A stretch of DNA of 64,000 nucleotides, from positions 124,001 through 188,000 of the forward strand of contig JAPZLL010000013.1 of NCBI GenBank assembly GCA_036250225.1. Direction: 5' to 3'. Both the position numbers and the translations under genes were made by a program. The notes below the pieces were generated by a model. That model did not search any database. It saw only the letters and a program-made list of their open reading frames with translations, and was not told the DNA's origin. The stretch comes from Cercophora sp. LCS_1. Lineage: Eukaryota > Ascomycota > Sordariomycetes > Sordariales > Lasiosphaeriaceae. Positions 21,061 through 31,164 of the stretch are shown one piece after another (within the stretch, counting starts at the first letter, position 1; every line of letters starts with the position of its first letter).

Positions 21061-21569
21061 GCTGCCTGATCATCTCTCAATTTTGTAAGAAAGGCATGAG
21101 GCTGGTCCAAAATGCAACTATCTGCATTCCCAAAGCGGCAACTCGTATTATCCCTAATGCATCTCGTGTGACCTGACCAGCTCGACATGTCCCGTCCGTT
21201 CGCTTACAAAACATCATTCAGGGGAATTCTTCCCTTCTTTGCGAGATTACCACCCCAGAAAACATTGGTCATGGGTCGTGGGGCAAAATGAGTCAAGACT
21301 CGGTGCTAGCCAAGAGCCGCCAACGCCGGGTGCTTCACGGCCACGGCCCACGGCACCCACCGGGGAAGGCTATACGAGTAGCCGACTGCGAATAACCCCC
21401 TAAAGTACTTAAACCGCGATGAGAACGATCATGACCGTATCCTGTTTTCCGCAAACAAGACTGGATCAACCTAACCCAGTTCCACATAGTCCTCGCTCCC
21501 CCACCCCCCCAATCGATCCTGTCCACACCATAGCACCAGACACACAGGAGACTACCTACCTATTCCAAG
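21061..21569. other. Intergenic region, no gene seen
   Basis: Terminator of the aminopeptidase gene and promoter of the GFA-family gene. The frame starting at 21419 is not recognisable and overlaps the start of the GFA gene. Confidence 0.4.
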
Positions 21570-22353
21570 ATGTCCCCCTCCGGCAAATCAACCCCCTACA
21601 TCCCCCTCAGCGGCCTCGCCACAGATGGCTACTCAACCGAAACCGAAGCAACAGCCACCTGCTACTGCGGCGCCGTCCAGCTGGCCTTTGTTCGTTCCCA
21701 GCCTCCGCCTTCCCTCCCGCAGTCCAGTACACTAACGCATACATCCCGCACACACACAGCCAACCCAAGCTCCAGGGTTCATCACCTCGGCCATTTGTCA
21801 CTGTGCCGACGTATGTCTAGCTTCTCATTTAAATGCTCCACCTTCATACCACCACGCTCGTCTCAATCTCGAATCTCCATCTCCATATTTATTTCCGGCT
21901 CCTCCTTCACTGATCCTCTCCTTACCGTCACCTCCTCCCCTCATTCTTCCTCACACTGGTCACCACCCTTTCGACACGTTGCTCAAAAAAACATGTTGAC
22001 TGGGAATGCAGTGCCGCAAAATAACAGCCTCCATGTTCACCACCCTCTTCATCGTAGCCAACACGCACCTCAAACACCTCCGCGGCGAGTCCAATCTCAC
22101 AACCTTCACGCAATCGCAGACCGTCGCTTCCGGGAGCACAATGACCAGCCATTTTTGCTCCACCTGCGGCTCGCTCATGTACCGCACGGGAAGCAAGTTG
22201 CCAGGCACGAGCCTTTTGCGTTTGGGGACTGTTGATGATTTCCGTCTTCATGAGACGAAGCTTAAGCCGACAAAGGAGATTTTCACCAAGGATCGGGTTT
22301 GTTGGTTGGGCATGGTGGAGGGGTTGGAGCAGGTTCGGGGGAGTCCTTCTTAA
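21570..22353 (+). CDS. GFA/CENP-V family zinc protein (glutathione-dependent formaldehyde-activating-like), 170 aa
   Basis: Exons are 21570-21689, 21760-21810 (51 nt) and 22012-22353; introns of 70 and 201 nt carry ACTAAC and TTGACT branch sites. The product shows the GFA zinc signature: CYCG (exon 1), CHC and the adjoining C at the exon 2/3 junction (ICHCAD-CRK), then FCSTCGSLMY. These bind two zinc ions in the Mss4-like fold. Family members are annotated as glutathione-formaldehyde adduct enzymes, but most fungal paralogues have no proven substrate. No signal peptide. The short middle exon carries the central CxC motif, so splicing is essential for metal binding. The terminal segment (WLGMVEGLEQ) is typical of fungal members. 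Confidence 0.88.
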
Positions 22354-22469
22354 TGTAATGATACCATGTATCAGCGGGAAAGGATTGGCAAAAAAAAGGT
22401 AGCTGGGCTTGACTGGAGCATTCAACACCAAGATAATTGCTGATACTTCAAAATGAGGAACACATGGAA

Positions 22470-23463
22470 CTAAATGTCCAAATCAAACCTGGGCTTGAGC
22501 AGATTCTTCTCCACAATCACATCCTTTCTCCCCTCCAACTCGACCATATCCCAATTCGCCGAGATATATCTCCCGTTCAGCCATGTCCTCTTCTCTGCCG
22601 TCAACCACACCATCGTGTCGCCCGCCAACTCGGGCGTATCCATCAACAACTTCCTGAAATCCTCGGGCAGACCCTGCGCTAGGTCCGTCGACACACCACC
22701 GGGATGGTAGTGGAAGCTTGACACGCCCTGGTCGCCGTACTGAAAGTTGAGAAACTGACAGAACCGGACAATGGCAAACTTGGAAATAGCGTATGCGCCC
22801 GCGCACGAAACGCCCTGGCAGCCGACCGAGCTCAGGAAGGCGACGATCTTGAGACCGCCCTCGAGCATGAGTGGTAGCATGGCCTTGGTGACGCGGTACA
22901 CGCCCGTCAGGTTGACGTCGATGGTTTCGACGTATTCTTCGGTTGGCTGTTCGAGAAGAGGTGCCTCGGGGCCCATGAAACCCGCGTTGTTGACGAGGAT
23001 GTCGAGTCTGCCGACCTTCTCGCGGATCGCTGCCGCTGCGGCCTCGACTGACGGTTGGGAGGTTACATTGAGTGTGAGATGGACAATTGTGGGGACGGCG
23101 TGGCCCGCTGCTGCGGCAGCCGAGAGGATGGCGGCCTCGGTTTCGGATGCACCTGTTCGGGAGGTGATGATAATGGGGGAAGCGCCAGCTTTTGCGTCTG
23201 GAGACGTGTCAGCAGCGGTTGACCCAAGGGGACAGGGACAAAATGCGCACATGAGATGGCCATTGCGCGTCCAAGGCCTTTGTTGGCGGCGGTGATGAGA
23301 ACCGACTTCCCAACCAACGTCTTGATGTTGACGGGGTTGATGGCGGGATACGTGTCGCTATGATACGTTGGGGTCCATGCCCACACTACAATTCCATTAG
23401 CAAGTGCCAGATAAGACTCGAGGAGATCGAAGTACCGTTGGGGCTGATGCCATCCTCTGCCAT
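22470..23463 (-). CDS. Short-chain dehydrogenase/reductase, 296 aa, three exons
   Basis: Minus-strand exons are 23463-23436, 23385-23251 and 23197-22470; introns are 50 and 53 nt, and the frame sums to 297 codons. The Rossmann cofactor motif is TAANKGLG (residues 41-48), NNAG follows in the middle, then the catalytic SSVG serine and YAISK (Tyr-x-x-x-Lys). This is a classical SDR order, with the common TGxxxGxG Gly replaced by Ala (TAANKGLG). The product is an NAD(P)H-dependent oxidoreductase of unknown substrate. The N-terminal 30 residues (WAWTPTYHSDTYPAINP) are an extension seen in some fungal SDRs. It is convergent with the GFA gene, 116 bp between stops. No synthase gene is near enough to suggest a cluster. 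Confidence 0.9.
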
Positions 23464-24711
23464 TGTTACAGTCGTCGATACGAGGTCTACTGGAACCGTT
23501 TTGAGAATGTTCAAGCTGGCAACACTCGAGACAGTGAGATGACCCAACGCAAGAGGCCACTGCAGGGCATCCCTTCAAGATAAAGAAAAAGCACTCGACA
23601 ACTGCTGCCTGCATATGCCAGGTCCCTATCCCCGGTTCGAGGCGGACGGAGCTAGCCATCTCCAGCGGCCCCCTCTTTCTCCATGATCGTCCCTGTTGGT
23701 AGAAATTGACGGAAGCCACCCCGTGCCGCCGTGGGTTGCATCACGCAGGGCGCTGATCCGGCTCGGCACGTTGGGGGGTATGGACAGTTCTGGCCGTCGA
23801 CATGCATCCCTCTAACGCATTCGGACTTGGTGGCGTTGAGGGCAGCCAACCGAGATCCATGAATCCAAAACCCGAAGAGCGGTCAAACATTCAGCATTCA
23901 GGGGTCGGATGAGGGGAAACATAAGCGCAGACTCGCAGAGCAGGAATTGACAAGCCGCAGAAAAAGAAATGTTGACGATGGGGTATATGCTATTCTGCAG
24001 CCAGCTGCATGTAGGTGCTTTGGTCTGGACGTCGGGATTCCTGTTGGAGGTGATGGTGGTGGGATGGTGGTGTGACGCGGGACGTTGTGCGCCGGCAGGT
24101 GCTGACGGAGTGCCCAGTCGGTATTTGGCAACCGCAGGCCATGGTCGGATCATCTCGCATTTCGCGACGTCACGGAGGCGTCGGTGTTGATACTCTCGCC
24201 ATCCGCCGGTCTTCGGCCGAGTTGCGCCGTCGCGAACCCGCGAAGGGTGCAAACGTCGGGGATCAGGTTGCTTGTCGATGGCTACCTTAGGATACTCGAT
24301 TGTGTCGAAAAATGTTGAAGCAAAATGCTGTTGCAGAAGGGCGAAGACCACCGTCATGTGCCCTTGGATCCTCCTTCTTCAACAATCAAAATTCAGCAAG
24401 ACCCTCCTGCCATGCTTCGACCCCCGCCTTTCCATGAAAACCGGCCTGCACAGAAAATGAGCTCTTTGCAACTAAAAGCATATGTCCGATCCCAACCATT
24501 ACTACCAAAGTGCAACGACTTGAAGACTTCATTCAACCAAACGCCTGAAGCGGTGGTCGAGCGAGATACCACCATGAGCAGCGGGGGACGACGCACCGAG
24601 AGGCGCGGCTTTAAGCCCTAACACCGCCGTAAAGGAAAGGTGTCCATTATTAATCCTAGATTTCCGCCGGTGTGGTGATGAATTCGTCCCATCTTCTTAT
24701 CCATAAACACG

Positions 24712-24735
24712 TTTTTTTTTTTTTTTTTTTTTTTT
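24712..24735 (+). repeat. T24 homopolymer
   Basis: Twenty-four consecutive T residues in the long intergenic region. No poly(A) retroposon body is recognisable on the complementary strand. Confidence 0.9.
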
Positions 24736-25812
24736 CGATGTTCAAGTTCAATCTCATTCTACCCATTGCGAGTGGCACAAATCGTCTCCCGCATTTCCTC
24801 CCTTGACAAACGTTGGCCTATAGCTCTGTATTTTGGGTAAGTCGTTTGCCTAAATGTAACTAGAGTTAGTCGACATACCTGGCCACGACATTGACAAAGC
24901 TGCCAGGCACCATTGTACCGCCGATGTCAATGAGCTGGCTCACAACAATCCAGTCACATTTCTGGGCTGTTGCACAAACGGCAGCACTTCAACAAAGAGT
25001 TCCCACGTACCCTTATGTGTATAGCCTCATTTTGCACATGAAACTCTCGAATAAACAAAGCCCAAACCGCTCATCATAATGTCCCGAACAGCCCAGAACA
25101 TCGACCCGTCACACACATCACAATCTCCATATCCCCATCGACATATCTGGATGATGCACGCAATCACATACCGACCACTCATCTCAATAGACTCAAAGGT
25201 GAAAGCATCAATCGTGATTGTTTCGAAAATCACAGCTGAGCCTCATCCGCCCCAAAGGACACAGAAGCTCCTTGCAGGCAACACTCGTATGTAACCGGGA
25301 TCCCAACGATCCCGCCCACAAATGATCGTGACGTCGTTCAAGTTCCAGATATATGATGCCCGCTTACTGGTTGCTAAAATGTTCGGGCATCTCGGACTCG
25401 GTTGTCGGACTGCGGCAAGCACCAACGAACCCTTCATTCATCCAAGGTGGTGACACAGCATGTTGTGAAATGGCATCGGCAGTGAGAGTTGCCTTGTTTG
25501 GGAAAAAAAAACATGGGCTTGGGGCGTGTCAATTTTGACATGATTGAACCTTTGAGTTGACCTGTTGGCAACCCGTCTCCGTCAACTCTGTGAGTTGATG
25601 CAGTCTTCGGTCGTGATGTCATTGAACCACAGCATCTCGCGTCTAGCTGCCAAGCTTCACCGCAATGCAATCTCGCCAGCCCGACAGGATCGAGGCGCAG
25701 CGTCACTCGGCCCGCTGAAACTCCAACCCCATAAGCGGAGCCCCAGATTCCTTCCTAATGTAACTGAAAACCCCAAACACGGCAATGATGGACCGAGCCG
25801 CCCCCGCAAAGG

Positions 25813-25818
25813 TATAAA
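25813..25818 (+). promoter_or_regulatory. TATA box of the BIM1-like gene
   Basis: TATAAA in the context GGTATAAACAG, 71 bp upstream of the ATG at 25889. Position and sequence fit a core promoter. Copper-responsive elements were not identified. Confidence 0.45.
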
Positions 25819-25888
25819 CAGACATCCTCCATCGCCATGCAACCCCATCCTCAAGCACCCGGCCGACAGACCATCATAACACCTGAAC

Positions 25889-26700
25889 ATGTTGACCTCT
25901 CTGCTCGCAGTCCTGACCGCCCTAACATGCCTTGCCCAAGGGCACGTGGTCGTCACCTACCCAGGATGGCGTGGCAACAACCTCATCCTCAACGAGACCT
26001 TCCCCTTCGGGATGCAATGGATGTATCCATGCGGCGGCACCAACCCGACGACAAACAGAACGGCGTGGCCCCTGGATGGTAGCGGTTCTATTGCCTTCCA
26101 GCCCGGATGGTTTGCAGGCCATGCCCAAAACCTGATGTACGTCAACATCGGGCTCGGCGAAAACCCCGAGAACTACTCGCTGCCCATCGTGCCCATGTTT
26201 CAGATCGAGGGTCCGTCAAGCAATCCATATCCCGGAACTGTTTGCCTCCCGCAGGTTCCGCTGCCAGCCACGTTGAAGCCTAAGCGCGGTGACCTGGCCA
26301 CCATCCAGATTGTGCAGGCCCAACGGCACGGTGCAGCGTTGTACAGTGTAGGCCTCCTTGGCTGATTGGCAGGACTGCTGATCGGCAAACAGATTTTGCC
26401 AGACTAATGGGTTGATAGTGCGCTGATATCATTTTCACCGACGACAAGTCCCAGGTGCCGTCTGTCAATGAGACAAACTGCTTCAACTCGTCACAGATCG
26501 TGGTCAGCAACATCCATGTTGTCAAGGATGTCAATCTTGATTCCAACAATGCATCTTGCACCGCGGCCACGTCTCATACTGGCACTAGCGGAGAGTCCGC
26601 TGTCGCCACTACACCAGCTGCAGCAGGGAGTGGTACAGCTATTGGGGCCGTCTCAGGGTGGGTTCTCATCCCCGGGGTGTTGCTTTCAATAGCCTTGTGA
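25889..26700 (+). CDS. BIM1-like (LPMO-like, X325) copper-binding GPI-anchored protein, 246 aa
   Basis: Exons are 25889-26347 and 26419-26700; the 71-nt intron has an ACTAAT branch and the frame sums to 247 codons. The signal peptide (MLTSLLAVLTALTCLAQG) ends exactly before His19. The mature protein therefore starts H-V-V-V-T-Y-P-G-W-R-G, the N-terminal His of a copper histidine brace as in BIM1/X325 proteins. Further family features are WMYPCGG, NRTAWPLDGSG and FAGHA (second His candidate), with several cysteines. The C-terminus is Ser/Thr/Ala-rich and ends in a hydrophobic tail (GWVLIPGVLLSIAL), a GPI-attachment pattern. Known relatives bind Cu(II) and act in copper acquisition or wall biology rather than polysaccharide cleavage. 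The role here is inferred by family. Confidence 0.9.
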
Positions 26701-27506
26701 CAGCTCTGACTTGGTTTGGCTCAGGGAATAGGTAGATCAGGCGCTGAACAGCGGTGCATGGAGGGGTCTGTCGGTTTGGTGCACCGTGAAATGCCCAACA
26801 TGCGGTGCAACCAGTACCACAACAGCGCCACTGCTTGGCCAAAAGGGTATGTATCTCTCGGTCCTCCTCGCACCAATAGCTGCAGACAAAACACATGCTT
26901 CAATCCGAGGGCTCGTTTGCCACGTGTGGGGGTGAAATACGTTGTGCGCCCGTATTAGGGGGTTCTCATTGCGATGTCAGGGACGGCATGCCGGATGCCG
27001 TGTCTGCGGTGACGCCATCAAGATGTGTTGCCCGTTGATTGAGAGAAACCCGGCCTCGGAGGTCGACAGCGCCATGTTTGCCCCAAATTCGTAGTGGTGG
27101 GGCCTCATTGCAGTGAGCTGAAGCATATCCCGACCAACGCGACGTCGTCTTGGCGGTAGGCCTCTCCTGCTGATCTCGAGCCGTGGCCTCCTGGGAACCC
27201 GGGTTCGAGCCAATCATTCACAACAAAGTCGTTGGGTGCAAACGGTTTCGACTTCTTTGGCCTCCAGACGTGAACTTTGATGATCTCTCGGATGCACCTT
27301 GCCCTGAAAGGAGCACGCCTCTGAGGGTAACCGCGAGGCTGGCGCGGGACCGGTGTCCAACAAGCATTGCTGCAATGTTCCGAGTACTGAGCGTCGAGGG
27401 TTTGCCCAAAGATGATCACCCAAAGCTAGCATAAGAACCAGTGCCGTACCCGAAAGCAACGGCATTTCCGCAATGTTTCTTGTTGAGAATTCTTGCGCCT
27501 GAAAGT
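26701..27506. other. Intergenic region, no gene seen
   Basis: Overlapping short frames on both strands, none recognised. The sequence GGGTTCGAGCC near 27200 resembles a tRNA B box but no tRNA fold surrounds it. Confidence 0.4.
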
Positions 27507-28749
27507 ATGTCCTTGTTGGCAGTGATAACGGTCTGTGTGGCCATCTTTGTAACCTTTGTTCTGCGAAGGAGGGAGCGAGCTGTTGAAACTTGGTTGCGAA
27601 ACGAAAGAGCTAAAATCAACTTCACCTTTCTCGGAACTAAACTACCGTTGGAGTCGAGACTTGCCCTCCGAGCTCAAGCCAACAAACGACTTTTGTCAGC
27701 ATTCGGAATCATCAACTCTCTTACGACCACGTCCCCACATCAACACCGCGTCTTTCTGTCTGCCGCCTCAAAGGTCGTCAACGACAGTGAGAACAGAGGA
27801 AATTCCCGATGGACCACGTTGTACCGCGTTGCCGAGACCTTCCTCAACCAAGAAATTAGGACCACCAAGGGCCGGATTACCCTCGAGGATTGTGCGCAGA
27901 GATTGTGCCTGACTGTTGTGCTCGTCGACAACTTTGGCATAGAACTGACGAATATCCCATCCCAGACCGCAAGCTCGATAGCCCAAGAGATCAATCGACA
28001 ATGGCTTTTGTCCAAGTGCGACCCAAGGGTAACCAGGTCCAGGACACTGGAAGCCTCTCTGCGCAGCCTAGGGCTCAGGCAAGCTCAGGGGGATAGCGAG
28101 CTGGCGCCAGAAGACGCCCTTGCCATCATCATGCCACAGTACGAAACTCTTTGGCGCGTTGTGTTGCTCGGTTTCGTGACGGCATATCACCGCCAACGCC
28201 GTCCAGCAACCGTTGCAAGGGGCCGGAACGTGCCTAACTGTCTGGGCAATCGAGAGCAAGAAGCGGAAGCTGTCAAGTTGGCAATGGTAAGCTCACATGT
28301 CCACTCTCCGGGCATCGCTGACAATTAACCAGGAGGCCCTCCGTCTCTACCCATCGAACAAGAGCATCTATCGCGCTTCCCCTCTCGGCACTGGCGTCGC
28401 AATCACGGCAACGGTCAATGCTGATGTCGAGGGATGTCATCGACATGCGCAAATCTGGGGGGCGGATGCACTCGAGTTCCGTCCGGAGCGCTTTGACACT
28501 TTGAAATCACTCCAGGAAGAGGCGTACTTCCCATATTCGCTTGGACCCCACCGGTGCCCCGCAATCAATGGCTTTGGCAACCGCATGATCACCATGCTGC
28601 TGGTCGCTTTGGGTAGGACATTATCTGCAGAGGCGGGCAGAGTCCGATTCAACGACGCGGGCTTGGACGGCGACAACAAAACGCCTCTTCCAACAGGGAG
28701 AGGTGACGTGGGAAGCTGGGTGTTCGAGGTGGCAGCTGCATCTGCATGA
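27507..28749 (+). CDS. Short cytochrome P450-like protein, 398 aa, two exons
   Basis: Exons are 27507-28286 and 28333-28749, with a 46-nt intron. An N-terminal hydrophobic anchor (MSLLAVITVCVAIFVTFVL) implies ER membrane attachment. P450 signatures lie in exon 2: the K-helix ExxR as EALRLYPSNKSIYR at the splice junction, the FRPERF block, and the haem loop FPYSLGPHRCPA with the Cys thiolate ligand. The protein is about 100 residues shorter than a usual P450 (about 500). The segment normally holding the I-helix (A/G-G-x-D/E-T) is not recognisable; instead there is YETLWRVVLLGF, a block I recall from an atypical short fungal P450-like family. It may be a bona fide short family member or a decaying gene. 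Confidence 0.75.
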
Positions 28750-29742
28750 AGCTCTGCATTCGGGTGCCAAGAAGAACCGAGGGATCGACAAGAAGATGTG
28801 TGGCGCACCGTTCTTTCCCAAAGTCCGACGCGCTTGCTCAAAATTGTTTCGAATTCGCGGGGAGTTGTGCCTGCCGAATTGGTCGCGCTTGGAAGGAGGT
28901 CAGATTCACAATTTCCATCCAAAGCCCGATTGCGATATGCACATTCAGAACACTACAGTCTCCTGCAACCATTTCAACTCCATGAAGCCCACTTGAAGGC
29001 CATCTGGAACTGACGGCTCCTTAGCCTGCTTCGTTTGCGACGTTTCTTTATTGAACTGGGGTTTCCTACTTCAGACACTTGAAAAATTCCTTCCAGATTA
29101 CAAGCTCGTCCTTCCTCTCCCACTGCGTGCCGTGATGATGAGGTTTCCTGGCTCCCTGGTGTTGGCCCTGGAACTCAGCTGTCACCTCCTTCCGCCGATC
29201 ATGCAGGACCAAGCATAAACGTGTCGTACTCTACTGTGAAGGAAATTCGAGAAAATCGGCACTGGATGTCGGGGACTGGCATCTGCTAACCAATTTGGAA
29301 CAGGCGCCTTGACCGATCCAACGCCACGGAACCGGCCAAGATACGTTCGTCCAGGCACAAGCGGGAGGCGTTGCGTGTTATGCGCTCCAATTAAAAACAT
29401 GGAACACCCTAGCCCAAGATCGCAGTCCTTCCGAATCGTGGATCACACGCGAGATGGAGTCGCTTGTCGCCCCGGAATTTTTGCGCGACCAGGCAAATCC
29501 TAGAAAGTAGGGACTTGGAAAAATCTTGGTCCTGCGGCGCCGTTATAATACACTTGTCCCACTTCAGTGCCGCGATCCTTGCCCCCGGTCCGTCATGAGC
29601 TTCCTTCCAACAATCCTTGACTACGACTTGACTTGTCAGTTTTCGACCCAGCCTTGTTCCGTATCCACATTCAGCGCTAGGGGACTGACACAGACACTGA
29701 AAGGGCACAGCCAGACACCCTCAGGACAGCGAGCTGCTCAAG
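28750..29742. other. Intergenic region, no gene seen
   Basis: About 1 kb. Frames at 28703-29013 and 29309-29503 are unrecognisable. A TATA-like TTATAATAC sits near 29,543, about 200 bp before the next ATG. Confidence 0.4.
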
Positions 29743-30981
29743 ATGCCGGTTGTGCAAGATCTAACTCCAGAGGAGATCGCGGCGCTCCCTCACGATGACA
29801 AAGGCGCAACATTGTTGGCTGTGCACTGGGTCCTATCCGGACTAGCGACTCTCTTTCTCGCGCTTCGAGTTTACTGCAAGATATACAGCAACAAGAGGTT
29901 GTGGTGGGATGACTGGATCTTGGTTGCATCTTGGGTGGGTACTTTATCCGACACATGTTGCTTTTGCTGACAAGGGGCCCCTAGTTTCCCATCATTGCGA
30001 CGGACAGTCTCACCACCGTACTCGTCTCTCAGTTCAAGCTAGGCAGGCACAACTGGGATCTCGAGATTTACGACTCAGTCAAGTTCGCGCTTGTTCTTAG
30101 TAGTCGGGCGACGACTACCATTACCGCAGTCGTGTTGACCAAGACGGCGTTTGCTGTGACCCTACTTCGACTCACGACCGACAAAACCAGGGCACTAGTG
30201 TGGTTCATCATCATCTCGATGAACATCACCATGGGCTTCAGCGCGGCGGTTCCTTGGATCCAATGTCAGCCGCTGGCGAAAGGTTGGGACAATAGCATAC
30301 CGGGGACATGCTGGGCTCCAAAGGTTGGCACCAAGATCTGGATTGCAACGGGTGGTATGTCGCCGCTTATGCGCCTCTGAACTAGCGCAGCAACTGACCT
30401 CTCTACTAGCCCAATCGGCAGCCATGGACTTTCTTCTCGCGGTTCTGCCTTGGACTTTTCTATATGGGACACTCCTGAGAAATAAAGAGAAAGTGGGCAT
30501 CTTAATTGCGATGAGCATGGGGGTTGTGTGAGTGACCAGCCCTTGTTCGCGCACTGCCAGCTAACCAATCTGTTCTCAGTGCGGGAGCAGTTGCTATTGT
30601 AAAATGCATCAAACTTCCATATCTTGGCTCCGGAGACTCGTGTAAGCCATCCTCATCCCTCCGACCTCAGGCGCAACTGACAATTGTGCAGACAATGAGG
30701 TTAAACTCTTCATCTGGGACATTGCAGAGTCTACAGTTACCATGATGGCCGCATGCATTCCGACACTTAGGGTTCTTCTCCGCGACGTCGGGTCTTCTTC
30801 TTCCTCGAATCAGCATTCCACACGTCTTTCACAGTTTTCCTTTTCTTTCGTTTCGAACAGGGGCCGCCGTTTCTTCAATGATGAGGTTGAAATTACCCAC
30901 GAAGTTAGTTTGTCTAAGGAGGAGCTCCACGGCAGGAGAAGCGGCAGTCGCAGCGGTGATCGAACTGAGCAGCACCATTGA
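29743..30981 (+). CDS. Fungal rhodopsin-fold integral membrane protein (SAT4/PTH11-like), 343 aa, five exons
   Basis: Exons are 29743-29934, 29985-30354, 30410-30527, 30580-30641 and 30692-30981; all four introns are 50-55 nt, and the frame sums to 344 codons. The product has about seven hydrophobic helices: LLAVHWVLSGLATLFLALRVYC with the family-typical W-W-D-D-W (RLWWDDW), ALVLSSRATTTITAVVLTKTAFAVTLLRL, ALVWFIIISMNITMGFSAAVPW, AAMDFLLAVLPWTFLYG, VGILIAMSMGVVAGAVAIVK, and SYNEVKLFIWDIAESTVTMMAACIPTLRVLL. C-P-W-like blocks match the Rhodopsin_dom_fun superfamily. The cytosolic tail is Ser-rich and basic. There is no N-terminal CFEM domain, so it is not a classical PTH11. A surface sensor role is suggested by family only. 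Confidence 0.9.
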
Positions 30982-31164
30982 TACACGAACAACACACCGT
31001 CAACGTTTGATATAAGCCATTGGAAGTCATCGCTGATCCCCGACCCCCGAAAAGGGGCCATTGTGCACCGCCTCCCCCATCCCATTTTGGCTAGCGCAGG
31101 CGCCTGCAGGCGACCACGACCTGAAACACAGAACCCGACGGGAGAGCCTTGTTGACCAAACACC

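Larger units (their letters stand above)
23464..25888. other. 2.4-kb intergenic region, no gene seen
   Basis: Promoter of the SDR (-) at one end and of the BIM1-like gene (+) at the other. Frames at 23812-24357 (-), 24325-24621 (+) and 25565-25879 (+) have no recognisable protein and no splice-supported continuation. The only marked features are the T24 tract and the TATA box, listed separately. Confidence 0.4.

Noticed and set aside
23812..24357. 181-codon minus-strand frame in the long intergenic region
   Set aside because: No domain, no signal peptide, no splice-compatible continuation; likely chance in GC-rich DNA.
27183..27215. Possible tRNA B box (GGGTTCGAGCC)
   Set aside because: No A box, acceptor or anticodon stem can be folded around it.
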